Of a stretch of DNA of 64,000 bases, positions 46,358 through 56,640 are shown in pieces (position 1 is the first letter of the stretch; every line of letters starts with the position of its first letter). The notes under the pieces are model-generated. The model saw only the letters and a program-made list of their open reading frames with translations. It was not told where the DNA came from and did no database searches. The DNA lies in the NCBI GenBank assembly GCA_038147755.1, contig JAYQTS010000007.1, forward strand, positions 1-64,000, read 5' to 3'. The position numbers and the translations under genes were made by a program. The DNA is from UBA5951 sp012269555 (GTDB lineage: Bacteria; Pseudomonadota; Alphaproteobacteria; Puniceispirillales; Puniceispirillaceae).

Positions 46358-47968
46358 TTATTTCCTATAGTCTGATAAAATCACATCTGCAGCTTTCTCA
46401 GCAATCATAATCGTTGGTGCATTTGTATTTCCAGAGGTTATAGTAGGCATAATTGAGGCATCTACAACCCTCAAAGAAGATATTTTTTTAACTCTTAATT
46501 GCTCGTCAACAACCGCCATTTTATCTCGCCCCATTTTACAGGTTCCAACGGGGTGATAGGATGTTCTTGCTCTGTCACGAATAAAATCTAAACATTGTTC
46601 ATTACTTTCTACATCTGAGGAAGGACTATATTCGGATAAAATTATTTCCTGAAGGGCAGGTTTGCGCATAATTTTTCTAATTTCCTGCATCCCCGCTACT
46701 AGGGTATCACGGTCCTTTTTAGCCTCTAAATAATTAGGTTGAATAAAAGGTGCTTCAGAAATATTTGCATTTTTTGCTTTTACAAACCCACGACTTTCAG
46801 GTCTCATTAAAGCTACATTAATTGTAATCCCATCAAACTTATGGGGAACTCCCCCTAGATCTTCAGTGCTAAATAATAAAAGCAATGCCTGAATATCAGG
46901 ATTGGCTGAGTCCGGTTGAACAGTGAGATATCCCCCTGCATAACATGCCCCCATAGCAAGCATACCTTTCCTAAAAAAAGCATATTTAAGACCCTCTTTT
47001 ATTTTCCGAAAAGGGTCATGGTATAATTTATTGGCAGTAAAAGATAATTTAGTTTTATAGAGCAAAGGAGCATTCACATGGTCCTGGAGATTTTCTCCAA
47101 CTCCTGGCAAATCCGTTATCACAGGGACATCAATCTTTCTTAAATCTGCTGCCTTTCCAATGCCCGACAACTGCAATATCTGCGGTGACTGAATGGCACC
47201 TGCAGATAAAATAATTTCTTTTTTTGCATATACGACAAATCGTTTTCCTAAATTTTTATATTCAACACCAACTGCTTTTGAACCATCAAAAATAATCCGT
47301 TGTACTAAACCCTGTGAAATAACAGTAAGATTGTTCCTTAATTTTGCTGGATTTAAGTAGGCTGTAGCAGCGCTTGACCTCCTGCCTTTTTTTGTTGTCC
47401 ATTGAATAGGGCCAAAGCCTTCCTGTCTTTCACCGTTAAAGTCTGGATTATATTTATATCCCGCTTGAACCCCCGCACTAATGTAAGCTTCAGCAATAGG
47501 ATGTATTTCTGCTGGATCACTAACCCATAATGCTCCCCCAGTACCATGATAATTATCCTCTCCTCTTTGCTGGTTTTGAGATTTTTTGAAATAGGGCAGA
47601 ACATCATCAAAACCCCATCCAGCATTACCTAATTGTTGCCAGTGATTATAATCATCGGGGTTTCCACGCATATAAACCATGCCATTAATTGAGCTCGAAC
47701 CACCAATTACTTTACCCCGAGGGGTGGGTATCCCATTTTTTACCCATTTTTCGCCTGGCTCTGTTTTAAACATCCAGTTAATTTTTGGATTTCTAAAGTT
47801 TCTTCCATACCCAATTGGGATGTGTATCCATGGATCTTTATCATTTGGTCCCGCCTCAATGAGCAAAACATGATGAGTTTTGCATTCAGTTAATCTATTA
47901 GCTAGGACACATCCAGCACTGCCACCACCAATAATAATAAAATCGGGATTTACTTTGTTTTCTTCCAT
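46358..47968 (-). CDS. GMC family oxidoreductase (choline dehydrogenase-like)
   Basis: 536-residue FAD alcohol dehydrogenase. Rossmann motif FIIIGGGSAGCVLANRL near residue 10; GMC signature GKVIGGSSSINGMVYMRG; second signature with LSAGAIQSPQILQLSGIG; catalytic His in TSYHPVGTCKMG; final GNTNAPTIMIAEKAAD. Paralogue of the GMC protein at 37.6-39.2 kb. It is 22 bases downstream of the LVIVD protein gene on the same strand, so the two are probably co-transcribed and may act on the same substrate. Confidence 0.9.
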   Translation of the reverse strand: MEENKVNPDFIIIGGGSAGCVLANRLTECKTHHVLLIEAGPNDKDPWIHIPIGYGRNFRNPKINWMFKTEPGEKWVKNGIPTPRGKVIGGSSSINGMVYMRGNPDDYNHWQQLGNAGWGFDDVLPYFKKSQNQQRGEDNYHGTGGALWVSDPAEIHPIAEAYISAGVQAGYKYNPDFNGERQEGFGPIQWTTKKGRRSSAATAYLNPAKLRNNLTVISQGLVQRIIFDGSKAVGVEYKNLGKRFVVYAKKEIILSAGAIQSPQILQLSGIGKAADLRKIDVPVITDLPGVGENLQDHVNAPLLYKTKLSFTANKLYHDPFRKIKEGLKYAFFRKGMLAMGACYAGGYLTVQPDSANPDIQALLLLFSTEDLGGVPHKFDGITINVALMRPESRGFVKAKNANISEAPFIQPNYLEAKKDRDTLVAGMQEIRKIMRKPALQEIILSEYSPSSDVESNEQCLDFIRDRARTSYHPVGTCKMGRDKMAVVDEQLRVKKISSLRVVDASIMPTITSGNTNAPTIMIAEKAADVILSDYRK

Positions 47969-47990
47969 TTAATATCTTTTTTGGCTAGCC

Positions 47991-49223
47991 TCAAATATCC
48001 ATTTCAAGAATATAGAGCCCACCAGCCCACCTATCACCTGCGTAAATAATCCCATTTTCATCTGCATATACTTCATTCATTTGGATTGAGGGCACCCTTG
48101 AATTTTCAGGGCCCTCTGGAACGAAGTAAGCAATAGTTTCTGGTTGATATGGATTTTTAATATCATAAACCCTTATGCCTGCGTTAAAAAAACATCCAAT
48201 TATTATCTCCTCACTATGAAAAGAAGGACCTGGTCTATTTTCGTGCACATTGTGTGATCCAAAGCGACCCCCTTTCTGAATATATTCTTCTACAGGAGGA
48301 AGAGGTAACGTACTTATTGGTACAAGGTTTTGCTCATTTCTAGCATCAAGTATCCATGTGAGTTTTGGCCAATCTGCACCATCATCTTTTATACACTCGT
48401 CTGTTACAACTATCAGTCCCCTATCGAATAAGGGCATCACTGTATGGGTGAAACCAGGATAAGGATTATGTGGTGACCAGTGAGAAACCACCTTTGGTTT
48501 ACTTTTATCAGCTATATCAAGTATAAAAGCGCCACCATCAATATATCCTAAATATGCCCTGTCTGGATGTGATGGATACACATTAGCATTATGTAGTCTG
48601 AATGCGTCTCCACCACGAAGATTTTCTAGAGGTTCTGGAATAATTCTCTCCGGTACTGGTTCTTTATCTTCTTTTTTTGTTCCTGGCATCCACCACCTAC
48701 CAGCTTCTTCCATTTTTGAGGGATTTCTTACATCAATTATCTGATATATCTGATCATCTCTTGGATGTTTTGGCGTAAAATCTGGAGCCCCACTTGCCAT
48801 GTGTATATATTCGCCATCAACAAACCATAAGCAATGTACCCCCCTAGAATGAGGCCCTGCTGTCGAATAAAAATTAATTGATCTAGGGTTTTCCGGAGTA
48901 CTTATATCGAATAATTCTACACCAGCTTCTGGAAGCCCTAGCTGATACACTTGATAAGCAACAGCTAAAATATCACCACATACCTCCAGTGAATTAGATC
49001 TCATATTACCGTGTTTTAGTTCAGTCTGACAAATTACACTAGGATTTCTGGGATCGGTCACATCTACTCCAGTAAAATTTTTAGGTGGACCCTCATGTGC
49101 AATCCAAAGAATTCGTCTTCTATCTTTGGTGACCTGCATAGACATACCCTCTCCTACACCTCCAAATCCGTTAAGCGTGTTATGCGCTAAAAGTTTCATA
49201 TTTTTTGAGAGTGTTGAGCCCAT
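47991..49223 (-). CDS. LVIVD-repeat beta-propeller protein, cytoplasmic
   Basis: 410 residues, no signal peptide. Repeating units such as GVELFDISTPENPRSI, YQIIDVRNPSKMEE, GAFILDIADKSKPKVV and IRVYDIKNPYQPETI are the blades of an LVIVD-type propeller. Histidines H43, H125, H130, H211, H260, H324 and H327 fall in the best-conserved segments (AHEG, GPHSRGVH, FRLHN, GFTHT, GSHNVHEN) and all recur in the paralogue at 60.7-62 kb. Function unknown; metal-dependent catalysis is conjecture. A GGAG ribosome site precedes the ATG. It is followed by a GMC oxidoreductase and is divergent from a cupin gene and a TTT transporter. Confidence 0.78.
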   Translation of the reverse strand: MGSTLSKNMKLLAHNTLNGFGGVGEGMSMQVTKDRRRILWIAHEGPPKNFTGVDVTDPRNPSVICQTELKHGNMRSNSLEVCGDILAVAYQVYQLGLPEAGVELFDISTPENPRSINFYSTAGPHSRGVHCLWFVDGEYIHMASGAPDFTPKHPRDDQIYQIIDVRNPSKMEEAGRWWMPGTKKEDKEPVPERIIPEPLENLRGGDAFRLHNANVYPSHPDRAYLGYIDGGAFILDIADKSKPKVVSHWSPHNPYPGFTHTVMPLFDRGLIVVTDECIKDDGADWPKLTWILDARNEQNLVPISTLPLPPVEEYIQKGGRFGSHNVHENRPGPSFHSEEIIIGCFFNAGIRVYDIKNPYQPETIAYFVPEGPENSRVPSIQMNEVYADENGIIYAGDRWAGGLYILEMDI

Positions 49224-49436
49224 TTTGTTTTCTCCAAATAAATCATTACTTTTATCTTTTTGTTGTAAGAGTGACTTGAAGTTCAGAAACTGTCAATTTT
49301 TATCTATAGGTTAGTTTTAAATATTTGAATCTATTTTAATAGGGTAATATTTAAAAAATTTTTATATGTTTTTAATTGAAAAATTATGAATATTATATTC
49401 AGGTTTTTAATATAAATTCACAAATGGAGTTAAGAG

Positions 49437-49832
49437 ATGCCAATATACAAAGCAAACGAAATGAAAGAAACACCTGATGTAAAACGTCCACATATTAGTA
49501 TGATCCAATATGGTGGAGATTTAATTAAAGCAGGTCTTGTTACTTATTATGAAGGTGATGCACCTCCTCCACATTATCATCCCAATGATGAACAATGGAT
49601 TTATTTACTCGAGGGTAGTTTAGCCGTTCTTATGGGTGATGAAGTAGAAACAGCTAATGCTGGCGACTTAATTTACGTTCCAAGGAATACAGTTCATGGA
49701 ATTCGGCTACTCAATGATAAATGTAGATTTTTTACGTGCAAAAGTCCTGCGGGAACAGGTGGACTTAGCGAAGATTATCAACCAATTTCTAACCTGGACG
49801 AAATTACGAAAAAATTAAACGACCATGTTTAA
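49437..49832 (+). CDS. Cupin-domain protein
   Basis: 131-residue single-domain cupin. Motif 1 PPPHYHPNDEQWIYLLEGSLAVLMGDE supplies two His and a Glu-like metal site, motif 2 DLIYVPRNTVHGI the final His. Intact metal ligands suggest an enzyme or sensor rather than a scaffold. GGAG ribosome site. Between the divergent LVIVD gene and tctC, 168 bases ahead of the latter, so possibly part of the TTT locus. Confidence 0.85.
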   Translation: MPIYKANEMKETPDVKRPHISMIQYGGDLIKAGLVTYYEGDAPPPHYHPNDEQWIYLLEGSLAVLMGDEVETANAGDLIYVPRNTVHGIRLLNDKCRFFTCKSPAGTGGLSEDYQPISNLDEITKKLNDHV

Positions 49833-50000
49833 AAAATTATCGATAACTTATTGAAATATCGATAATTATTAAAATCGTTTTTAATGGATTATTATTATAT
49901 ATTATGATTTGAGCTATTAAAAAAAATAATGCCAAAATTACTTTACAATTATTTTTTTTTAGTTTTACCATTTAAAACATTATTTTAAAGGGAGGAAAAT

Positions 50001-50927
50001 ATGAAATTTAAAATAGAAAATGTAATAAAGGGGGCTTTGGCGTCTTTTATTGGTGCTTCTATGGCTTTTACCGCGAATATAGCATTCGCAGATTATCCTG
50101 ATAAAGACATAACGTTTATTGTTCCTTATTCGCCAGGTGGTGGTTCTGACCAAATGGCCAGGCGTCTTCAACCAGGCCTTGAAAAAGCTCTAGGTGTTAA
50201 TGTAAATATTGTATACAAAACAGGTGGTGGCGGAGCTGTTGGCTTTAGCGAACTTCATCGCTCAAAACCAGATGGCTACACCATATCTAATGTTGTTGTT
50301 CCAAACGTCATTATCTCCTCAAAAGGTGAGGGTGTTGGTTACAAGGCAGGAGATTTTTCATATATTGGTATGACAGAAGCTGCTGTTGGCGCTTTGATGG
50401 TACCAAATGATAGTCCTTACAGTACTCTAGACGAATTTGTAGCAGCGGCTAAAGAAAAACCAGGGATGCTTACTGTTGCAGGAGTTGGTAGCACTGGAGC
50501 AGACCGTTGGGGTGGACTTGCAGAAATTCTTGGCATTGAGACAACTTATGTGCCCGTTTCAGGTGGTGTTGGTAAAATGATGCCGATGCTTGCGGGATCA
50601 CATGTTGATGGTGGAATGACAGCTTCTAATCACGCCACGAAACACAAGGCGATAGTTAAAGCTCTTGTTGTAGCGGGTGATAGTGAAGTTTCTACATTGC
50701 CAGGTGTCCCTACTGAGCCAAAGTGGCGCTATGTAACGACATGGGGTATTATGGCACCTCCTGGTACTCCTGATGATATTGTGGCAAAGTTAAATGCAGC
50801 TTTAAATGAGGCGGCTTCGGATCCTTCAGTAAGAGATGCTCTTCTTAAAGGTGGATATAATACTATGATCCAAAGTGTTGATGAAGTGAATGCTTTCATG
50901 GCAGCTAATATAAAAGCTTACGAGTAG
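50001..50927 (+). CDS. tctC: TTT transporter binding protein (TctC/Bug family), locus 1
   Basis: Periplasmic binding protein for a carboxylated ligand, 308 residues. Signal peptide ending in AFA|DYPDKDI (residues ~1-30), then the family's ITFIVPYSPGGGSDQMAR and GGAVGFSELHRSKPDGYTI, and the LPGVPTEPKWRYVTTWGI segment towards the C-terminus. Very strong ribosome site (GGGAGG). Separated from tctA by 174 bases containing a stable hairpin, as expected if tctC transcript is kept at higher level. Confidence 0.92.
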   Translation: MKFKIENVIKGALASFIGASMAFTANIAFADYPDKDITFIVPYSPGGGSDQMARRLQPGLEKALGVNVNIVYKTGGGGAVGFSELHRSKPDGYTISNVVVPNVIISSKGEGVGYKAGDFSYIGMTEAAVGALMVPNDSPYSTLDEFVAAAKEKPGMLTVAGVGSTGADRWGGLAEILGIETTYVPVSGGVGKMMPMLAGSHVDGGMTASNHATKHKAIVKALVVAGDSEVSTLPGVPTEPKWRYVTTWGIMAPPGTPDDIVAKLNAALNEAASDPSVRDALLKGGYNTMIQSVDEVNAFMAANIKAYE

Positions 50928-50947
50928 GCGTTTATTGAAAAAAATGT

Positions 50948-50977
50948 TTCTCCGGTGATTAATTTATCACTGGAGAA
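50948..50977 (+). promoter_or_regulatory. 12-bp hairpin after tctC, likely mRNA stabiliser or processing site
   Basis: TTCTCCGGTGAT (50948-50959) pairs with ATCACTGGAGAA (50966-50977) with one G-U pair and a six-base loop. No T run follows on the plus strand, so it is not a typical intrinsic terminator. The T-rich side faces the other strand. Position directly after tctC fits a stem that protects the tctC mRNA. Confidence 0.6.
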
Positions 50978-51101
50978 GCTACAAAAATATTTCCTTATTT
51001 ATAGAAAATGTTAACTACGAAATTCTGCCGCGTATTTTTTACCAAAGCATTTTATATGAATTGTTAATTGGATAACTTATTAATTCTAGGGAACAAGGTA
51101 A

Positions 51102-52592
51102 ATGATTGAAGCATTTTTTCTAGCTATAAGTCCGAGCTATTTAATGTATATGACAATTGGAGTTTTACTCGGTCTTGTTGTTGGAACATTGCCTGGACTT
51201 ACTGCAACAATGGGTACTGCTTTACTTGTTCCATTTACTTTCGCGCTACCTACAGGTGAAGGTATTGCTATGTTAGGTGGATTGTATGTTTGCGCCATGT
51301 TTTCCGATGCTATACCTGCGTGCCTAGTGAATACCCCTGGTACCCCAGCAGCAATGGCAACTGGCTTTGATGGACACCCGATGGTTCAACAAGGCAGAGG
51401 ACAGGAAGCAATAGTTGCTGCTTGTTTTAGCTCTGCGCTTGGAACGATGTTTGGAGCAGCCTGTTACCTTTTATTGGCCTGGCCTATGATTTCTATTGCT
51501 CTTCAATTTGGCCCACCAGAATTTTTTTGGCTCGGAATATTCGCTCTTACTATTATTGGAAGTCTTGCAGGTGACTCAATTTTAAAAGGTTTAGCGGGCG
51601 GTGCCATTGGTCTTTTGATAAGCTGTGTTGGTATTAGCCATGCGACTGAATTAAATAGGTTTACCATGAATATCCCAGAGTTGCGGGGGGGTGTATCTTT
51701 GGTAGCGGCACTCATAGGTGTTTTTGCAGTGCCCCAAGTATTATCTATGATTTTAGGCATGAGAAAAAACGAATATGTTGCTGAATATCGTTCTGAAAAA
51801 GGGGTAGTTTTAAAAACTATTGTAAAGGTTTTGTCACGACCTATCCATTTCTTAAGGTCAGCTTCAATAGGAAGCTTTATTGGTATTCTTCCTGGTGCAG
51901 GTAGCCCTATTGCTGCGATTGTTTCCTACAACGAAGCAGTAAGATGGAGCAAAGATAAAAGTGAATATGGTAAAGGTAATATTCACGGAGTAACAGCATC
52001 GGAAATTGCAAATAATTCTGCGGCTCCTGCCGCTATGATACCATTAGTTACGTTAGGAGTGCCGGGCTCTTCTCCTGCGGCTGTGATAGCTGGTGCACTT
52101 ATGCTAAGAGGACTCAATCCAGGGCCAGAACTTTTTGCTACCGATGGAACATTAGTTTACTCATTTGGTTGGTCTCTCTTCATTGCTGGTATTGTTGTGT
52201 TTTTTATAGGAATGCTCGCAACTCCATTGTTAGTTAAAATCATAAAGATTCCTCTTCGGCTACTTGCACCGCTTATTATGTTTTTAGCAATCATCGGAGC
52301 ATATGCCATTAGAAATAATATTTTTGATGTTTACCTGATGCTAGCAATTGGAATATTTGTCTTTTTGGTGCGACGAATAGGCTTTCATCCTGGGCCAATT
52401 GGATTGGGCTTTATATTAGGGCCAATAATTGAACCATCGTTAGTCCAAGCTCTATATATCTCAGACGCTTTGGGTGTAGGAAAAATTTTCTTTAGCGGAA
52501 CTATAAATATCACACTTATTAGTTTGTCTATTATCTCAATCTCAGCAGTTGCCATATCTAGATTTAGGGCAAAGAAGATTTCAAAAAGCTAA
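51102..52592 (+). CDS. tctA: TTT transporter large permease (TctA), locus 1
   Basis: 496-residue, ~10-12 helix permease. Signature segments GLVVGTLPGLTATMGTALLVPFTFALP, AIPACLVNTPGTPAAMATGFDGHPM and GIFALTIIGSLAGDSILKGLAGGAIGLL, with the second repeat GSFIGILPGAGSPIAAIVSYNEA and ALMLRGLNPGPELF. Frame intact. ATG at 51102 with AACAAGGT upstream. Confidence 0.93.
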   Translation: MIEAFFLAISPSYLMYMTIGVLLGLVVGTLPGLTATMGTALLVPFTFALPTGEGIAMLGGLYVCAMFSDAIPACLVNTPGTPAAMATGFDGHPMVQQGRGQEAIVAACFSSALGTMFGAACYLLLAWPMISIALQFGPPEFFWLGIFALTIIGSLAGDSILKGLAGGAIGLLISCVGISHATELNRFTMNIPELRGGVSLVAALIGVFAVPQVLSMILGMRKNEYVAEYRSEKGVVLKTIVKVLSRPIHFLRSASIGSFIGILPGAGSPIAAIVSYNEAVRWSKDKSEYGKGNIHGVTASEIANNSAAPAAMIPLVTLGVPGSSPAAVIAGALMLRGLNPGPELFATDGTLVYSFGWSLFIAGIVVFFIGMLATPLLVKIIKIPLRLLAPLIMFLAIIGAYAIRNNIFDVYLMLAIGIFVFLVRRIGFHPGPIGLGFILGPIIEPSLVQALYISDALGVGKIFFSGTINITLISLSIISISAVAISRFRAKKISKS

Positions 52593-52618
52593 ATATTTAA
52601 AGATGAAAAATAATTAAC

Positions 52619-53101
52619 ATGACAAAGTTTTTTAAGTTATTTCAAGATAGTGATTTCCTGACTGGAATATTAACTTTATTCATTGCCTCGTTTTGCTATG
52701 CTGGCATTGGTGATGATATGAAAGATTGGGTATTCCCCCTTATGGCTTGTTATACATTATTTTCAGTTTCAACAGTTTTTCTAATCAAGTCTCTGATAAA
52801 ACTTTTTCAAAACTCCATTGACAAAAATGTCATCATACTAAACGAACAAATCCCCTCTATTATAAACGTGATTTTTTTCTCTTTAATTGTGTTTGGGTTT
52901 TTAATAGCACTCTTTGCTTTTGGTTTTTGGATTGCAAGCTTTCTTTTTTTGTGGGCAAGTATTACCTATTTTAATGTTGAAAAAAATTTTTCAAATTCAA
53001 TTAAATCTTTAGCAATTTCATTAATTGCCTGTGGTGTAGCCTATGTTGTATTCACACATATTTTTTATGTGCCATTTCCAGAATCTCGCATTTTTGGATA
53101 G
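52619..53101 (+). CDS. tctB: TTT transporter small permease (TctB), locus 1
   Basis: 160 residues, four hydrophobic helices (~14-32, 42-62, 80-102 and 130-152). Low sequence conservation is normal; identity rests on size, topology (with the DWVFPLMACYTLFSV stretch) and position directly after tctA. Together with tctC and tctA it completes a TTT uptake system. Confidence 0.82.
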   Translation: MTKFFKLFQDSDFLTGILTLFIASFCYAGIGDDMKDWVFPLMACYTLFSVSTVFLIKSLIKLFQNSIDKNVIILNEQIPSIINVIFFSLIVFGFLIALFAFGFWIASFLFLWASITYFNVEKNFSNSIKSLAISLIACGVAYVVFTHIFYVPFPESRIFG

Positions 53102-53191
53102 ATATTTCTAAATCTAATCAGAAAAATCAAAAATAATAATGCAGGTTTAATTTTATTAAATAATACGAAATGACCTAGGAATAAATCACTA

Positions 53192-53955
53192 ATGGAAATT
53201 ATACAGTCACTTATCGTATTTCCCGATGAGCTAACATCAATTCAAATTTCTTCATTAGTTCTTGTCTCTTTTTTAACCTGTTTCTTCAGTGGCATTATTG
53301 GAATAGGGGGAGGACTAATTTTATTAGCATTTTATGCCACAGTGTTGCCAATTACAGCTGTTATTCCCATTCATGGTTTTCTTCAATTCTGGAATAATCT
53401 TTGGCGTGCTATTTTAACTAGGGACTATCATGCCCCAATTTTACGAAGCTTTTTTGGGGGTTTATACTTGGCACCGGCATAAGTATGTTATTTGTAGTAA
53501 GTCTATCTGCTCCTATTTTACAAATAAGTATTGGTATTTTTGTTCTTTATTCTGTGCTTGGAAAAATTCCGGAATTATCTAGACGCTATTTATTCCTTGG
53601 CTCAACTATATCAATGATTTTATCATTTATTATAGGAGGCACAGCTCCTCTAATAGCAGCTATGCTCAATTCGTTCTCTTTACAAGCCAAACCCTTTATT
53701 TCCACACTCGCTTTAGTACTTGCTTTCCAACATGGTCTTAAAGTAATTACTTTGGGATATTTAGGCTTTGACTTCTCAGAATATTTATTTCTTATGATAT
53801 GCGCCATTTTAGCAGGAATGGTTGGCACTTACTTTGGTGTCATGATTATGTTCAAACTACAAAATGAATTTTTAACACGAGTAGTTAAAATAGCGCTAAT
53901 TTTATTAGCTTTAAGGTTAATTTACCTTGGAGTAACTTCTTTTATTTTTCCATAA
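53192..53955 (+). CDS. TauE/SafE family membrane exporter, frameshifted
   Basis: ~254 residues, seven to eight helices. The first piece contains SFLTCFFSGIIGIGGGLILLAFYATVLPITAVIPIHGFLQFWNN (the TauE/SafE repeat GxxGxGGG...HG), the second the second repeat with IIGGTAPLIAAMLNSF and HGLKVITLGYLGF. The frame changes near 53480, close to a G run at 53454-53461. Family members export sulfite or sulfoacetate; in a window with persulfide dioxygenase and sulfatase genes, sulfite export is an attractive but unproven role. Confidence 0.82.
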
Positions 53956-53966
53956 AAGATTTTTTC

Positions 53967-54958
53967 TCAATTATTATACAGACCCAAGGTTCGTGCTTGC
54001 AACTTAAGTAATGATGAAACTGAGGTAAGCGTTGGTGTTTCTATATTTAGATGCTGAGCCAACTCAATTAAAACTGTTACAAGAGGATCAATCTCTAAAG
54101 GACGTCCCATTTCAATGTCTTGCCTTGTAGATGGTTTATGTCCGATTATTTTTCCTGCACCATTAATTCTATCTTCTATAGAAACCGCAAATCGGATTGA
54201 TAACCTTTCGCCTATTTCCATGCATTCCTGCATTATATCTCTGACGATTTTTCGTGTGGAGGGTCTTCTGCTATTTTATCTAAAGATGCACCGGTTAGCG
54301 CACTAACTGGATTAAAAGAGCAGTTACCCCATAACTTAATCCAAATCTCATCTCTTATTCTTTTTTCTGAGGCGCTTTGAGCCCACCTTTTTATCATCAG
54401 CTCAGATAAAATTTTCATTCTTTCAGTCATTTCTCCGGAAGGTTCTCCAAGTGAAATGCGCTCACCTTCAATATGTGTTATTGTTCCAGGCTCGCTAATC
54501 TCGCAAGCAGGGTATACAACACATCCGATAGCGCGATTTGCTCCAATCGAATTCCAAATTTTACCGTCTGGGTCTACAGACTGCAGATGTTTATCATCCA
54601 AATCTGTATTTGTATTAGCCTTAAAAAAATACCACCATGGCAATCCATTTACTGCGGATACAACTGCAGTATTTGGCCCCAATAATGGCTTAATTTCTTC
54701 TGTAATATGAGTTATTCCATGTGCTTTTAGTGCAATGATTATGTAATCTTGCTCTCCAAAATCACTTGGCGCATTGCTCGCTTTAAGGTTGTAGAGGCGG
54801 GTTTCTCCACTAATTTTAAGTTGTAAACCATGTTTTTGTATGGCCTCAAGATGCGGCCCCCTAGCAATAAGGCTTACATCTGCCCCCGCATCATGTAGAC
54901 AAGCAGCTAAATATCCACCTATAGCTCCAGCTCCATAAACACATATTTTAACTGCCAT
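53967..54958 (-). CDS. 2-dehydropantoate 2-reductase family oxidoreductase, frameshifted
   Basis: Second ketopantoate-reductase-family protein, ~330 residues. N-terminal GAGAIGGYLAACLHDAG (Rossmann), ALKAHGI and AVNGLPWWYFF; then IWIKLWGNCSFNPVSALTGA with the catalytic Lys. After a frame change near 54235, in a C-rich part of the helical domain, RFAVSIEDRINGAGKIIGHKPSTRQDIEMGRPLEID resumes with the conserved substrate-binding Glu. Its start codon overlaps the stop of the upstream ligase (TAATG), so the pair is coupled and likely acts on a single 2-oxo acid pathway, not pantoate. Confidence 0.85.
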
Positions 54959-56445
54959 TAGCTATCCTCTAAACCAAGTTTCTTTGCTAACCCTATTCGC
55001 TGCATTTTACCTGTTGCCCCTTTGGGAATCTCCTCTAAAAAACAAATATGCTTAGGAATTTTAAACCGTGCCAACTTTTCACTTGCAAAGGCTTTCAACT
55101 CTGCTTCTGAGAGTTGTTGACCATCAGTGAGCACAACCGCTAAGCCAATTTCCTCTCCATAGGTTTTATCAGCCACAGCAAACGATACAACTTGTTGAAT
55201 TGACGGATGTTCCATAAACACATTGTCAATTTCTAATGGGGAAATTTTTTCTCCACCTCTATTAATGATTTCCTTTAATCTTCCAGTAATTTTTAGATAA
55301 CCATCCTCATCAAACATACCTTGGTCACCAGTCCTAAACCAGCCATTAATAAAACCTTTGGCATTTGCCTCTGGGTTTTTGTCATATCCAGGAGTTACAT
55401 TTTCTCCTTTAATGCATACTTCTCCTTCATTTCCCTGTTGCAATTGAGTTCCTTCAGAATCCATAATGCATACCTCAGGACCAGCCGGCAAACCAACAAA
55501 CCCTGCTTTTTGTATTTGGGGTGGCAACGGATTTGAGGTCATTTGATGTGCAGCTTCGGTCATTCCATATGCCTCGATTACTGGACAATTAAATAAATCA
55601 GCTAATTCCTCAAATACTGCAGGTGGTAGAGAAGCAGAGGAAGATCTGATAAACCGCAATTTAAGAGCTTTAGCCGCATCTAACTGACGCTGTCCACGAA
55701 GCAGAATAGCTTGATGCATAGTTGGAACACCTGAATACCAAGTAATTTTTTCACTTGTTGCAAGATCAAAAAATTTGAGTGCATTGAAACCTGGTGTACA
55801 ACAAATGGAAGAGCCAGAATATAAACTTGCACAAAGCACCGCTATTAATCCATGAATATGAAATAAAGGCATAATATTTAAAGAGTGGTCAGCTTCAGTC
55901 AGCTTTAATGTATTTGAAATATTTCCTGCTGATGCAACTATATTTCCTTGAGTTAATGGCACAACTTTTGGTCGAGATGTTGTGCCAGAGGTATGTAACA
56001 CAAGAGCTTCGGTGTTTTCCGATGGCAACGAAATTTCACTGCTTTTGTCAAATAATGAAAATTCACCAGCTGCAGCATTTTTAGAGACTTTAATTTCAGC
56101 TACTGGAATAGATAATTTTAGTGCAGCTTGCTTTACTGGATTAGCACTACCCTCCTCAATCATTACTAATTTGGGTTTTAGATCTTCCAGATAGAACTCA
56201 TACTCTGATTGTTTATATGCTGGATTTAAAGGTGCGGCGGACATAAATGAGGCAACTGCTAAAAATGCTGTTGCCATTTCTGGCCCATTAGGCAGCACAA
56301 TAGCTACTCTGTCCGAATTAGTGAGCCCTTGGCTAGCCAATTGACCCCCAATTCGGTCTACATGTTTAATAAGTGCTTCATATGTTAATGACAGCCTATT
56401 TGGAGCTGTAATAGCAGTAAGGTTTTTGGGGCCTGCATTTAACAA
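54958..56445 (-). CDS. Acyl-CoA synthetase, AMP-binding (AAE3/oxalyl-CoA synthetase-like)
   Basis: 495-residue adenylate-forming ligase. Motifs: LHTSGTTSRPKVVPLT (P-loop; a Val follows the Lys where Gly is usual), MPLFHIHGL, EAYGMTEAAHQM, WFRTGDQGMFDEDGYLKITGRLKEIINRGGEKISP and the C-terminal GKMQR with the catalytic Lys. The TTSRPK and MPLFHIHGL forms resemble AAE3/Pcs60 oxalate-CoA ligases, but short-chain acid specificity is only inferred. Coupled to the downstream reductase. Start ATG 56445 has no clear ribosome site. Confidence 0.87.
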   Translation of the reverse strand: MLNAGPKNLTAITAPNRLSLTYEALIKHVDRIGGQLASQGLTNSDRVAIVLPNGPEMATAFLAVASFMSAAPLNPAYKQSEYEFYLEDLKPKLVMIEEGSANPVKQAALKLSIPVAEIKVSKNAAAGEFSLFDKSSEISLPSENTEALVLHTSGTTSRPKVVPLTQGNIVASAGNISNTLKLTEADHSLNIMPLFHIHGLIAVLCASLYSGSSICCTPGFNALKFFDLATSEKITWYSGVPTMHQAILLRGQRQLDAAKALKLRFIRSSSASLPPAVFEELADLFNCPVIEAYGMTEAAHQMTSNPLPPQIQKAGFVGLPAGPEVCIMDSEGTQLQQGNEGEVCIKGENVTPGYDKNPEANAKGFINGWFRTGDQGMFDEDGYLKITGRLKEIINRGGEKISPLEIDNVFMEHPSIQQVVSFAVADKTYGEEIGLAVVLTDGQQLSEAELKAFASEKLARFKIPKHICFLEEIPKGATGKMQRIGLAKKLGLEDS

Positions 56446-56640
56446 ATTGTAAATATTTTTTGGACAATCTTCTTACTCCGTTTAATATGGAAATGTTATT
56501 TTATAATATAAAACAATGGGATATCATAATTAAGATACCAAGAATCTAATATGTTTTTATACGCTCATTTGTTGAAATAATCCTTATTATGTGTAAATAT
56601 TTTATATGAGTATTGTCCAGCAAATAATTTCTTTTTAATT

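Noticed and set aside
47991..49223. Carotenoid oxygenase or selenium-binding (methanethiol oxidase) protein
   Set aside because: Also His-rich propellers, but the LVIVD-type repeat sequence does not match either family.
50948..50977. Intrinsic terminator after tctC of locus 1
   Set aside because: The stem is strong, but no T tract follows on the transcribed strand; kept as a stabilising hairpin.
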